Below, piece after piece: positions 23,073-34,283 of a DNA stretch of 64,000 nucleotides (positions are counted from its first letter, which is position 1; each line of letters opens with the position of its first letter). The notes beneath the pieces were generated by a model. It made no database searches and had not been told where the DNA came from. It saw nothing but the letters and a program-made list of their open reading frames with translations. The position numbers and the translations under genes were made by a program. The stretch is from Actinernus sp. WN-2022 (Eukaryota > Cnidaria > Anthozoa > Actiniaria > Actinernidae), in NCBI GenBank assembly GCA_030867875.1, contig JAOWCC010000577.1, positions 2,310,660 to 2,374,659 of the forward strand, in the 5' to 3' direction.

Positions 23073-23841
23073 AGTACATAAGCGAAGAAACATCGAGTGT
23101 ACAATGAAAGGTATTGCCTGTCCGATTGCAGGTTAATCTGTCCGATAGTAGGTTTGTCACTCAATGAATATCTAGGGAGAATATTGAAATTCGAAAGGAA
23201 TCAGGTTATGCAAACGTGGTCACTGATAAAGTTCTACATTCGGATTGTTAACGTGTAAGTTGCCATGTATTTTAGCTAATCAAACTGTATACAAGCGGGC
23301 CGCCATCTTGGCCAAGGGTCACTCGTGCCCAGTCCTACTGGGCTATATTGCCACAGGCATGCTATGACAGTCACAACTATTAAATCCGATAGTAGGTGGT
23401 AATACTTTACAGCTATTTCAACATAAAGGTTGTCCAATCAAAACCAACTAGCAACAAGACAAGACCGAAAAGTATATGTATGTACTTTGTGCTCGTATTT
23501 CATTCTTGTGATGTGAATGTAGTCAATGTATTGAAGATTGAAGACTGTGGAGCAATGTATGTGAACTCCTGTTTAGTACCGTTTGATTAACCGCTGCCCG
23601 GTTAGCTCGTCCCTCCCGGGTAGCAACGTGTTCTCGAGGTTTAAAGTAATGATTATCGTTACTTCTCAAGTCGCTTTAAACTAATGTTTTAAGATAAATC
23701 CTTACCCGAACCACAAAACTAACCCTAACCATCGGACGAGTTCACGGGTAAACGACGGGTTCTCACTCACCTAGAGCTGGGGTTCACAGGTAAACGAGAA
23801 GAGAAGGTAAACGAGAGAAAAACGTTTTTCGAACCGTCCTA

Positions 23842-23916
23842 CTGGGGCTCGAACTCTTTGCCTGTAGTGCAGCGTAGTGCAGATGGCATAACCACTACAC
23901 TAAGCGGGTCTACCAC
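23842..23916 (-). other. tRNA-like sequence (SINE head or tRNA pseudogene)
   Basis: On the minus strand TTAGTGTAGTGGTTATGCC resembles an A box and GAGTTCGAGCCCC a B box, spaced as in tRNA. The stems do not all pair, so a SINE head or dead tRNA is more likely than a gene. Confidence 0.45.
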
Positions 23917-24029
23917 CATTCGGAATGCGACTATTGTTTATCTTCAACCTTGACTGGTCTTGACTGGTTTTAAGAGTAATGATTATCGTTACTTTAAAGC
24001 GATTTGACAAGTAATGATAATCATTATTT

Positions 24030-24120
24030 TAAGTTCGAGATCGTGTTGCGGTTAGCTCCGGTCTGTCGTGCGGGAAGTCGCGGTTTCAAACGCCGGCCGG
24101 ACTGACACTCTGGGTCTTAA
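24030..24120 (+). other. tRNA-like sequence (probable SINE head)
   Basis: GCGGTTAGCTCCGGTC and CGGTTTCAAACGCCG sit at tRNA A-box/B-box spacing. The following 230 bp (to about 24,355) may be its body. Short flanking motifs TAATGATTATCGTTACTT occur in both orientations between 23,650 and 24,030. Confidence 0.35.
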
Positions 24121-24629
24121 AGTAACTGAGTAGAAGGTGCTGCTTTTGTGATAGAACTGCAAATGGTTAGACCTTCACGTTTTCTCGGATAAAGACGATA
24201 AATCGTACGCTCTCGGAGACCTCCATAGAGGGGCTTTACGCCTGTTGAGGTTCTCCGTCCACCTTCGAGTGGTAAAACAGAATAAATCAAAATAAATAAG
24301 TGAAAACATCGTAAAGACAGGAGACATTTTCGGTTGCTGCTTTTGATTGACAACCTTTTCGGAAAAGGTGCATGTATATCACTTGCAACAACGGCCCCCG
24401 GTCGCGGAAATATTCACCCTATTTGAATATTCATTAGCACGATTTTTACTTCATGTCGCAAGACCATTAATTTTGTTTCGCACCTCAGTTGGGATGAAAT
24501 ACTTGGTATGAGTTAGTTATGTACTTGGTGTGAGCTCGGGGGAAATGGGCGCCGTTATTTGTGTAAAATTGTAAGGTTCTTTATGAATTCCGAAGGTTTC
24601 TCTGGGAGCCTTTGAAGATTGGTATAATC

Positions 24630-24874
24630 AGGTTTCAGTTTCGTTGTGAGCCCAATGGAAAATATTATTCGTACAGATATGGTACGGGTTTGTATGTGAG
24701 CCCAGGGAGAGATATTATTCACTCGTAGGTGTTACGGGTTTCTGCCGGTGTGAACCCAGAGAGAACTATTATTCACTTATAGGTGTTACAGGTTTCTGTG
24801 CGAGCCCAGGGAGAAAAATTATTCACTCGGAGGTTACGGGTTTTGGTGTGAGCCCAGCGAGAAATAGTATTCAC

Positions 24875-24910
<36 letters not shown>

Positions 24911-25135
24911 TAATTCACTTGTAGGTGTTTCTGGTTTATGTGTGAGCCCATGGAGAAATATTAGTCACTCATAGGGTTACGGGTTTCGGGTAACCCATGG
25001 AGAACGACTTTTCGCATTTAGGAGAGTTACGGGTTTTTAGGTGTTAGCCCATGGGTCTTTGGGTAAACCCTTGGAGAATGACAATTCGTACATAAGTGTT
25101 ATGAGTTTAGGTGGGAGCCCACATCAAATGATTGT
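24630..25135 (+). repeat. Degenerate tandem repeat, units of about 60 bp
   Basis: The phrase GTGAGCCCA.GGAGAAATATTATTCACT..TAGGTGTTACGGGTTT recurs with many changes, roughly eight times. A block of AAT units (24,877-24,910) interrupts it. Units are too diverged for recent expansion. No coding role seen. Confidence 0.7.
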
Positions 25136-25539
25136 TGTATGCGCTAGAGAGTTTTTAGGGCTCGGTATCCGGAAAAGGAGGAAGGAAAGAAAAATAATAT
25201 AATTGGTCGTACTGCCGGGTATTCACCGTGAATCCGGGGATAACGGGTTTCTTCGCGTATCTATTACAGGACTAGTTATTTCAATTACGCATTTAGGTGG
25301 GAATCCTGTATCCGGAATGTATCATGAGAGAGAGAGAGCGTACGGCGGTGATTGGCTCATGTTGCCTTCTACGTTGTTTATACCAGTTGGGTATATAGAA
25401 TATGTTTAAATGTTTATATGTTACAATCATTATTTCGATTAGGAAAAGAAACCTTGGAAAAATTCGAAAAAGTTACGTCAACCCCTTCTCCCCCCGTCCC
25501 GATACAGTGTTGGCGGATATTTCGTGTATTCTAGCAGTC

Positions 25540-26435
25540 AAGCTGTTACATATGGCATACTACAGGATCGGTCCTTGGACCGATACTGTTCTCGATATTT
25601 TGCAATGATTTGCCCAATACAATTTCCAATTACGAGTTCGCTAATCTATATATGTACGCAGACGATACCACCGTGTCTGTGACCAGGGCCACCATTGACG
25701 AGGCAATTAGCACTGCAAACAGCGGTGTACTTGCGATAATGCATGACTGGTGTATGCCAAATCGAATGACAGCTCACCCGGAAAAATGTGAATATATGCT
25801 ATTACACAGAGGCTCTTTTACGGGACCCATTGCAGCCGTTAGGTTTGGATCTTCCAACTTAAGAAGAGTATCCTGCACACGCTGCCTCGGGTTATCTATA
25901 GATGACAAATTAGGCTGGTCCAAGCACTTAACTGACCTAATTAAATCGTATGTCCAGAAGCTAAACCTTCTAAAGTCCCTGTATTTTCTTCCTGAGCATG
26001 CTAATTAGTTAGACTTCTACTTCAAGGTTATTTTCCTGCTATCGCTTATGGATTTCTATGTTGGGAATCGTGTAATATAACATTTCTTACCGGGCTGCAA
26101 GGATAATTTTTGGACTACATTGGCTAACACCACGTGAGGACGTAACTGCCTCTGCCAAATGGAAGCCACTGAACTATTACTATAACCTAAGACTTGGATT
26201 TGCCTGTTTTGTGCATAAATGTTTTCACAACCTAGCTAGCTCCTCCTGTATTATGTAGTGCCTTTCCTAAGAGAATACTTACATACTCCTTACGTAACAC
26301 TCACTGTATCAGTCTACGCACACCGAAAACAAACTACCTGAAATTGTCAATAACATACAGAGGTACGAGGCTTTGGAACAGTCTCGGTAACGACCTAAGG
26401 TCAACTGCATCACTTAATAGTTTTATAATTACTCG
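25540..26435 (+). pseudogene. Non-LTR retrotransposon reverse transcriptase relic
   Basis: In shifting forward frames the sequence reads GILQ, then GSVLGPILFSIFCNDLPNTI (normally one frame as GIPQGSVLGP), then NLYMYADDTTV with an intact YADD box, and RRVSCTRCLGLSIDDKLGWS. After a stop near 26,008 a C-terminal piece ITYRGTRLWNSLGNDLRS appears at about 26,349-26,405. This is the RT palm, thumb and tail of a CR1/L2-like LINE. At least one frameshift upstream of YADD and several stops after it make it inactive; the 5' half is missing. Confidence 0.85.
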
Positions 26436-26664
26436 GGCTGCCTGTGGGCAGGCCCGAGTCTTAAATCGCAAGTGTTTATTATTATTTTCCAAGTCGAGGT
26501 ATTTCGCCCCCAACCAATCAGCTCACACTGTTCAAGTCGCTCAAGTGCACACACTTGAACATCCGCCGCTCTGGCGCCGCATAATGTCGAAAAGGTCAAC
26601 CGGAAGCCACAGACTGCGGATAGAGTTTTTACTCTATCCTGAGGACTATAGCAATGCTGAAACG

Positions 26665-26735
26665 ACGTGTATATAGTTTTAAAGGTACTATATTTCGGCT
26701 AGCCAAACTACCCTTCTTCAGGTGCCTCAGTAGAT
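26665..26735 (-). ncRNA. Hammerhead-ribozyme-like motif (candidate)
   Basis: On the minus strand CTGAAGA (26,715-26,721) is followed by a hairpin GGGTAG/CTAGCC with one mismatch, then GAAA (26,693-26,696), then a hairpin TATAGT/ACTATA (26,672-26,692). That reproduces the hammerhead core and stem III. The stem I partner is poor next to the core, so activity is doubtful. It resembles the ribozyme-bearing ends of Penelope-like elements, but no Penelope coding sequence adjoins it. Confidence 0.4.
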
Positions 26736-26865
26736 GTTGTAAGTGGAGAGTTCTAAAATAGGGGCTTTACCTCTGTGTAACAACCTCACAGACTGCGTCA
26801 CAAAACTCCCTTTGTTATAAACTATGAATAATTTGGGACTTAGAATATTTCCCGAGCACCCTAAA

Positions 26866-26975
26866 AAAAATTCACTGCGCTCAGCGTAGGAATCGAATCC
26901 AGGAAGCTAAGATTTATAGAACGACTGACACAATCCTACCCAAACAGTAACCGCTAGACCACGAGTGACAAGATT
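26866..26975 (-). other. tRNA-like sequence (SINE head or tRNA pseudogene)
   Basis: On the minus strand TCGTGGTCTAGCGGTTA (A box) and GGATTCGATTCC (B box) are spaced as in a tRNA with a long variable region. Pairing of the acceptor stem could not be confirmed. Confidence 0.45.
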
Positions 26976-27195
26976 ATTGGCGCATGCTTAACTTTCGTTA
27001 GAGCTGTTAAACGAGAATCCTCTCACGAGCGAGGTTTTGAAAGGCTTCGAACAGTTCCCTTTATGGCTCTGTAATATACACTGTAAGCCAGTTTAATGTT
27101 TTATTTAACTTCACTCGTGCGAAAGCCTTCCAACAGGCTCAGGATATTTCAACTGGCGCTATTGTCGGAGCCGAAGGACCGCGTTTTTTACCCAG

Positions 27196-28375
27196 ATGGC
27201 CAGTGATTTTATATACGACACGTACGACGACCTGAAGCCAGTGAAGGGGCCAGGATCCGGAAAACTAAAATTCGAAGAAATAGATATTGGAATCTATAAG
27301 CCATCGGCTCGCTGTGCTGCATTTAAAACAACCGAGGAGAACATCTTATTTTGGGCGAAGGCACTTCAAGACCAATATTATGAGTCTCTTAAAAACTGTC
27401 AGAGATTTAAATTTACCGTAAGTTGGATCAGAGAGTATTGAGATCAAGTTATTTCATTCCAGCGAGGATATTGACCTAGCGGAAACGGTACAAGCTGTCG
27501 AAGGATTTTAATTATAATCATCCACGTCTACTTAACAACAGGAATAGTTATGTACCAAGGCATGGGCAAAGATTGAGTTTCCCAGATTACAGATGAAAGT
27601 AGAGAACTTAATGAATGAAGAAACAGAGGTCACGCGCGACATGCTTGAGAAAATTAACATGTTCAACACTTAGTTATACTAAGAAAACAAAACAAATTAC
27701 AGAGCCTGCAAGTTCACAAGTCAATGAAAAACCCCAAGAGCCTGTAGTTTTGGATCAACATATCCTTGAAACTCCAAAAGCAACATACACATGAGTCAAA
27801 TTCAAACCGGAAGAGACGGAATTCTTTAGATTCTTCACGAGGATTGTTAGCCCGCAATAAGAACTCTCTCGCTGCTTTAACGACCTTTATTTGTAACATG
27901 GAGGCTGACCTAACTGATATGCGTAATGAATTCTTACTCTCGTCACATCAAAACACGAATCAAGAAACCAAACTCAGTCATTTGGAAGACAAATTAGTGC
28001 AGCAAGATAATATATATAAGACCGAAATCAAGATGCTGTCATCACGAATATATTATTGACCTAGAAGTTGAAAATGGCGAGTTGAAAGCGGATATAATAA
28101 AGCTTGGATCCGACTTTCAAACTTTAAAAACAAAATCAAGAATACAAAAAAGAAGACAATGAAAGACCAAGGTCTCCAGTGTTCCGAGACTATCCAACCT
28201 ACTGAAGCTTATCAGTTTGTTCAAGAGCCATCTTTCTTACATGACAACCCGATCCCTATTCATCAGAATACATTTTCTGTGCTAAATGACGAGAGTTTAC
28301 AATCACCTGACCGACAACCCACTACTAAAGAAAGGGACCATGAAGTACGGTAGTACGGTTAATTCTCGGGTTCAA
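27196..28375 (+). pseudogene. Decayed ORF with coiled-coil part, unrecognised
   Basis: An 81-codon frame starts at 27,196 (MASDFIYDTYDDLKPVKG) and its sense continues after a frameshift near 27,420 as SESIEIKLFHSSEDIDLAET. Further down, charged heptad-like frames (27,880-28,140, LTDMRNEFLLSSHQNTNQET) suggest a coiled coil. The frames are broken by several stops. The layout resembles a LINE ORF1, but no RNA-binding or zinc-knuckle motif is visible, so the family is not named. The GTAAGT at 27,418 looks like a splice donor but probably is chance. Confidence 0.4.
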
Positions 28376-28417
28376 AACAATGAATATATGCCTACTCAAA
28401 TGCAGTGTGTTAAACGA

Positions 28418-29062
28418 ATAAGTAGTGTTTAAATTAAAAGGTCAACATACGAGAAAAACAAAACTATTAAATTACATATATACTAGAGGAGCAGAGAATG
28501 AAAGTCACCGCGCTACCGGGCACTCCTAAAGACTGCTAAATTCAGCTAATAATTCTTCCCTTTGGTTATTACTAAGAGGATTTCAAATGAAAGTGTATTT
28601 CATCTTCAATCTCATGTGGCCCGAGTGAAAGCCCAGATGGGCTCTTGGTAAGCTTTTAATTTGAGATAACCAACTTGCATTTCAGTTATGAACACAGCAG
28701 ATAAAGTTACACAGAGGCACACGAATTTACCACGAATACAACTAACATGACTGTAGAAAGAACAGTAGTGAAATATAGCGGCAGCTCTATCGGAAGGATG
28801 GACAGGATACAACTTATGATATGGGATAAATATAAACATTGAGACAATCATATTTTAGTACTCGGAACCTCCAGTACAACAGAATAGCAGACTGTAAATT
28901 GTAGACGTGTGTTACATGAATAAGTAGTGTTTACAGTAAAAGGTCAATTTCTTTAATTTACATACGAAAAAAAACATATCTAATGTTCATATGATGAAAA
29001 ACAAAATATTAAATTACATAAATATACTAGGGGAGCAGAGAGCAGAAAGTCACCACGACTGA
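28418..29062. repeat. Direct repeat pair (about 95 and 150 bp)
   Basis: GAATAAGTAGTGTTTA..TAAAAGGTCAA and CTAG.GGAGCAGAGA..AAAGTCACC occur at about 28,418-28,512 and 28,918-29,060. The second copy holds an internal insertion. The intervening DNA is non-coding. Confidence 0.6.
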
Positions 29063-29064
29063 TA

Positions 29065-30100
29065 ACTCCCCTACCCCACTCCTAATAAGTAATAGGAGTG
29101 GAGTACCACCCCTCCCCTGTGACCACGCCTTAGAATGGAATGTCTGGAATGTAAAGAATGTAAAAAAAATGGTGACGCTTATGTGTATACAGCCCGAGTT
29201 AAGGCTGTTCCCAGCCTCTTGTTAATCTTAAAAGAACCACTGAACTACTGTAAATAACTGAATAGAGTAAGTATAAGTTAATTAGTTTTATTATTACTAT
29301 TATTATCATTATTATTAGGATAGAATAGCGTAGTTATAAGCACGACCACATCAGCAACGCTGTAAATTTATCGTGGGTAAATAAATATTATTTTTATTTT
29401 CGGCTGATCATGAGTTGTAGCCAAGACAACATTGAATCGGGGGGAGGGGGGTTTGCGCATTATTGATCATAAACAATGTGAAACAATTGTTTAGTTTCTT
29501 TAAAAATGCAAGTTACTGTAGAAAGCTTGTATTCACTAGTATTCCTCGTAGAAATGGACTGAGTCACGTCAAGTCGACCTCAACAGCTGCTCAAACTGAG
29601 GGAGGTCACTGCTTGGATTTTGTTGTCGTCCAGTGGCTCTTCTGCGTCTCCAGAGGACTGCTAAGTTACTTATTATTTTAAACCACAACGCATTCACAGT
29701 TCCCAATATTAAGAGCCAGGTTTTTAAATTGTACTTTTGTATTTGTTTCGCACAAAAAGGTATTAATCTTGCAAATTTTGTAACACTTCTGGCATTTAAT
29801 CCCTAATTTTGGTTACTTTTGATGGTCCTGTGACGTCATAAGATGAATCAACTCCCTCCCAAGAGAAAACTACTACTATAAAATCCCGTAGGTTTTCATT
29901 GTGACATCACAAGATGAATCAATCCCGCAATTCGGGTAGCGTTTATTCTAGTTTAATTGCTGCTCCTGCCTCTCGAAGAAAACTAAGTTAGACAACTGAA
30001 GTATATCAGAAATAGAATTTGGGACAAAAAGAGTTCATGTTGTGTTATGGTGCTACTTGCACTTTAAGCATGGCCTTGCCTGGACTTTGTACCCGGGCAC
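29065..30100. other. Intergenic, possible LINE 3' tail, no gene
   Basis: The stretch 29,300-29,395 ends GGGTAAATAAATATTATTTT, like a LINE tail. The remainder has no supported feature. Confidence 0.35.
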
Positions 30101-30103
30101 TAC

Positions 30104-31045
30104 TATACAAATAGACTGTGTCCGTCGAGGAACTATCGACTGTTATAGTTCACCATTTTGGTGGCCGCTCATTGGCCAAGAGCCATCACGTGGCGCGATA
30201 GTTGTCGTCCGCGGATGAAAACTATCGGCAGGCGATATAGTGCCCGCTGAGAGCGTAAGACGATTTTGTGATGAACAATAATATACAAATAGACTGTGTC
30301 CGTCGAGGAACTATCGGCTGATAGTTGCCCGCGGACATTTGATGTTCTTAAAACAAATATAAGCTCGAGAACGAAGTTCGAGGGCTTATATGCTAGTTTT
30401 AAGAACATCACATTTCCAAGGGAACTATCAGCCGATAGTTCCGAGACAAACACAGTCTATTTGTCGTTATTGTTCATCACAAAATTGTCTTCCGCTCTCA
30501 GCGGGCACTATCGCCTGATAGTTTGCATCCGCGGACAACAACTATCACGTCACGTGATCTCTTTCGGCCAATGAGCGCGCCCAAAATTTTGTGGTGAACT
30601 ATAACGACAAATAGACTGTGTTTGTCTCGGAACTATCGGCTGCGTTCTCGGCGTTCTCGGGCTTATATTTGTTTTAAGAACATCAAACTTCCGCGGGCAA
30701 CTATCAGCCGATAGTTCCTCGACGGACACAGTCTATTTGTATAATAGTGCCCCCTGAGCACGAAAGACAATTTTGTGTTGAACAATAACGCAAATAGACT
30801 GTGTCTGTCTCGGACCTATCGGCTGATAGTTTCCCTTGGAAATTTGATGTTCTTAAAACTAGCATATCGTTCTCGGGCCTCTATTTGTTTTAAGAACATC
30901 AAATTTCCGCAGGCAACTATCAGCCGATAGTTCCTCGACGGACACAGTCTATTCGTATACTAGTTTTAAGAACATCAAATTTCCAAGGATCTCAAGGGAA
31001 ACTATCAGCCGATAGTTCCGAGGCAGACACAGTCTATTTGCGTGA
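30104..31045. repeat. Cluster of nested palindromic repeats
   Basis: The core AACTATCGGCTGATAGTT is nearly self-complementary. It recurs, with flanks CAAATAGACTGTGT and ACATCAAATTTCC in both orientations, at about 30,128, 30,310, 30,425, 30,632, 30,700, 30,820, 30,915 and 31,005. The block reads as several foldback units inserted in or duplicated next to each other. No unit codes for protein. Confidence 0.85.
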
Positions 31046-31121
31046 TGGTCGGAGGCGCCAAAAGCAGATCGAGAAATTAAATAGGGGAGTAGCTACTAAA
31101 AGAAAGCACAAGGTACAAGGC

Positions 31122-31127
31122 TTTATT
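31122..31127 (-). promoter_or_regulatory. Polyadenylation signal AATAAA
   Basis: AATAAA on the minus strand about 130 bp downstream of the stop codon of the coiled-coil ORF at 31,257. Its position fits the 3' end of that gene's transcript. Confidence 0.5.
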
Positions 31128-31256
31128 TGATATAGTGGCATATTAAAGACAACAGCAGTACTATACGTTTTTGTTCTTTGTGTAATGACCATCAGTAGAC
31201 ATCATTTGAACAACTCTTGTATTGAATAGACAATGAATCACAACCAGTCATACATA

Positions 31257-32279
31257 TTATTCGTTGTCTCTATTGTTTGTACCAAAAGAAGAACTTGACC
31301 TGCGAACATGAACTCCCCGTTTTTCCGTATCCAACAATCGCTTCATATTCTGAGCATGCTGAATGCTCTTCCATAACTTAGCTTTTCGTTTGTCGTACAT
31401 TGTAATAGTGTTTTGCAACTGCTCGCTTTTGTTATCCTCTGATTTAAACTCTTCTTTCTTCTCATCTTTCTTTATCCAAACTTCTCTCAGTTCCTTTTCA
31501 ACTTGAAAGCGTTTCTTAGCAAGACTTTGGCATTCCTCTTCCAGCTTTTTTCTTTTATTTCGTAAATTAGCAATGATGTTTTCCATGTTTCCGTTGTCGA
31601 CATCTTTCAACCAGTTCACAGCGCGCTGTAATCCATCCATAGCGTTCTCTTGAATTAGCAATGCCGTCTCCTTACTTTTCCTCAGCTCTTGCAACCTAAA
31701 ACAAGCACTGCAAACTCCTTGATCGTGTTTCTCCCTTATATTCTTCAAATTTCCTCGCAAAGTGGCAACCTTTCTTTCCATATGTCGTAGCTCAATTCTC
31801 ATTTTTGGCAGAGCATCGCCATCAAGTTCTTTACCTCTCAATTCTTCAAACCTTTTCGCGACTGCATCGCTGTTATCTATCCTCGAGTACTTTTTCAACT
31901 CTGATAAAACGTTTAACAGTCTTTCAAGTTCCTTCGTTAACCATAATACAAATCTTTGTGAGAATTCTTTTCGCGTTGGCGGAACCTCTTTAAGTAACTG
32001 AATTTTTATCTTCCCGTGATTGGCGATGTTTCTCATTTCTTCCCAAGCCGCGTTCGTTAAGTTGTGACATTCGTCGATAGACAGTTGTTGCTTGTCTCCA
32101 AAGCTATAAACTTCTATTTTCTTATCTTGCATCTGTCAACGAACATTTTGCGAGTCTTTCTTCAAGATCTCCAACTGTGACGCACATTCTCTGAGATCCT
32201 TGATCTGTTCAAACTTTGCGATGAAAGCGTTGTTGATTTCTTGCTGGAGCTGTAGAGCCGAGGTTTTTGGGTTAGCCAT
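31257..32279 (-). CDS. Unrecognised coiled-coil protein with in-frame TGA
   Basis: A single long frame on the minus strand. From the ATG at 32,132 it encodes 291 residues, rich in Lys, Glu, Leu and Arg, with heptad-like spacing over most of residues 55-265 and a CxxC at 141-144 (VCSACF). Upstream the same frame is open from an ATG at 32,279 (MANPKTSALQLQQEINNAF) for 47 codons, also charged and helical, then stops at TGA (32,136-32,138) five bases before the 32,132 ATG. The protein is probably soluble: no signal peptide or membrane segment. Either the gene starts at 32,132, or the TGA is a recent nonsense mutation in a 340-residue protein and this is a young pseudogene; an intron ending at TTGACAG is a third option. 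A downstream AATAAA supports transcription. No family recognised. Confidence 0.6.
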
Positions 32280-32515
32280 TCTAGATAGAGCAAAAAAAGG
32301 TTTAAAGCAAAACTGAATCCCGCCAAGCTGACTCAAGTTACTCAAATGTGAGTCTCCGATAATGTCCGGTAAATGCGCGCTTTATTTGTGTACGTGAAAA
32401 TGAAATCAAGACTCTTGTGACGTATGAAATTCGATTGCGCGCGTGCACATATAACTTCCTACACAGAGGCTTTACTCGCCTAATCCAAGATGGCGTAAGA
32501 ATTTCAGTACAAATA

Positions 32516-32692
32516 CAATAACCTATTTGTGGCGTCGAAATATGCCCTGATATTTAGTCCACGGACATTATCTGATACGAGAAGAGAACAGTTCACGAGA
32601 GCGAAGCTCGAACTGTGAGCTTCAAGGATCAGATAATATCCAAGGACAAATATCAGGGCAGATTTCGACGCCACAATATAGGTTATTGTTGT
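32516..32692. mobile_element. Small foldback, about 175 bp
   Basis: CAATAACCTATTTGTGGCGT and its inverse (ending near 32,692) form arms of about 70 bp that include GTCGAAATATGCCCTGATATTT. An inner inverted pair CAGTTC/GAACTG and TCTGATA/TATCAGA continues to the loop. Non-coding. Confidence 0.8.
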
Positions 32693-32945
32693 TATCTTCC
32701 TTCAAATATTTTCTTTGACACGCGCTTATACGCTCACAGATGGTGTATTCGCTGATATTTCCCACTCGCGGAGAGAAAATATTCAACCAATCACGCGAGA
32801 GAGAAAATATTTGATGGGTTCTAAAGGCTGATATATGTCAACTATATTTGAAAGATCACCCGTCATTTTGGATTCATCAATGCTGAACGTTGATTCCATT
32901 GAATCAAACCGTACATTGGTCTACAAGAACGCGCCAACCTCGTTC

Positions 32946-33031
32946 CCAGGGGTCTATACGCGCCTAATCCAAGATGGCGTCGAAAGCCCAGGGGTCTTTA
33001 CGCGCCTAATCCAAGATGGCGTCGAAAGTAC
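32946..33031 (+). repeat. Direct repeat of about 48 bp, two copies, plus a relic
   Basis: CGCGCCTAATCCAAGATGGC with flanks CAGGGGTCT..A and GTCGAAAG occurs twice in a row; a diverged third copy (CTCGCCTAATCCAAGATGGC) is at about 32,474, just upstream of the foldback. Confidence 0.75.
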
Positions 33032-33393
33032 CCCTTGTACAGGCTATCTATCTATCTATCTTCCATTACTTGACTCCATCAATATAAATGATGATTCTTT
33101 CAAGTTTGTCAGCGGACATAGGAAATAAATATGTAAATAATTAATTAACTGCTTGAAAAGAAAATAGTTGGTCAAGTTTAAATTTAAAGGAAGATGTAGT
33201 ATTAGCTTGTTTTACATCAGAGGGCAGGCTGGTGGGGGTTCGGCCGCTGATTGGCAAGACGTTTCGCGCGCGCTGATTGGAGAATAGCGTGTGCTTTTTT
33301 GATTTAAAAAATAAACTGTTGATGTTGTCTTTCGCATTGCGCGTTCAAAATTTGTTGAAAACAACTGGAAATTCATCAGAAGTTAGCGTTTTA

Positions 33394-33483
33394 ATAATAA
33401 TAATAATAATAATAATTCCTAACGATAATCATAGAAATAATACAATCATTAAATAAATAATTAATTAATTAATTAAATAATTA
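33394..33483. repeat. AAT microsatellite and ATTA-rich low-complexity tract
   Basis: Eight AAT units at 33,394-33,417 and an ATTAATTA/AAATAA stretch at 33,445-33,483. Confidence 0.8.
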
Positions 33484-33829
33484 ATGTTTGGTATGTAGCC
33501 AATAGTTAAAGACACACAAACTGGCCTATCTTATGTACTTTCGCCCAACTAGATTACTTTTTTTGCGTTATTACTCGCGCAAATGAAGTTCAGGGGGGGT
33601 TAAGTCGTTTTGAATATTTGTTTTGCCTGTCATTTCTCCCCCTGAACTTTAATGTCAACCAAATAAAGAGGAACTCCTGCAGTTTTCGATGGGTAACATT
33701 TTGGTGAAAACACCATGTCTCTACGATGTTGCTTTCTATCCGGAAAAATCCATCGCCCTTTCCGTTTTGGCCGCAAAGCATGCTGGGACAGTTTCATTTG
33801 CTATTTCCGAGTCCAGAACTAGTTTAATA

Positions 33830-34197
33830 AAGATGCAGCGTTGAAATCATGGTTTTGGTAAAGGACGACGAACACAATGTGTTGCTTGAAAATTAGGGGT
33901 AAGATATGCGAACCTTGCAAAACTGAGGGGGGAGGGGTGGAAAATCCTATGCATTTCCCGTTAATAACGGTGCCCTCCCCCATTAGAATTGGCTTGAATG
34001 AAGTTGCAGCTTTAAAATCTTAGTTTGGGTAGTAAAAACGACGAACACAACATATTGGTTGCAAATTTGGGGTAAGATGTGCGAACCATGCCGAAAACTG
34101 AGGGGGGAGGGGTGGAAACACCTAAGCCTTTCCTGTTAATAATGGAACCCTCCCCCGTTTAGAAGTGGCTAGAATGAGGTTGCAGCTTCAAATCACA
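33830..34197 (+). repeat. Two diverged tandem copies of about 180 bp
   Basis: GACGAACACAA..T..TTGC, GGGGTAAGATGTGCGAACC and ACTGAGGGGGGAGGGGTGGA occur in both copies in the same order, with GTTGCAGCTT after each. The copies differ at many positions, so the duplication is old. Confidence 0.75.
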
Positions 34198-34283
34198 ATG
34201 GATTAAGTGTTGTGGCAGAATTAAAACCATGGTTTCTGTACTCGACGCGACGACTGCCATGCGGCATGAACTGTGGAAGGCGG

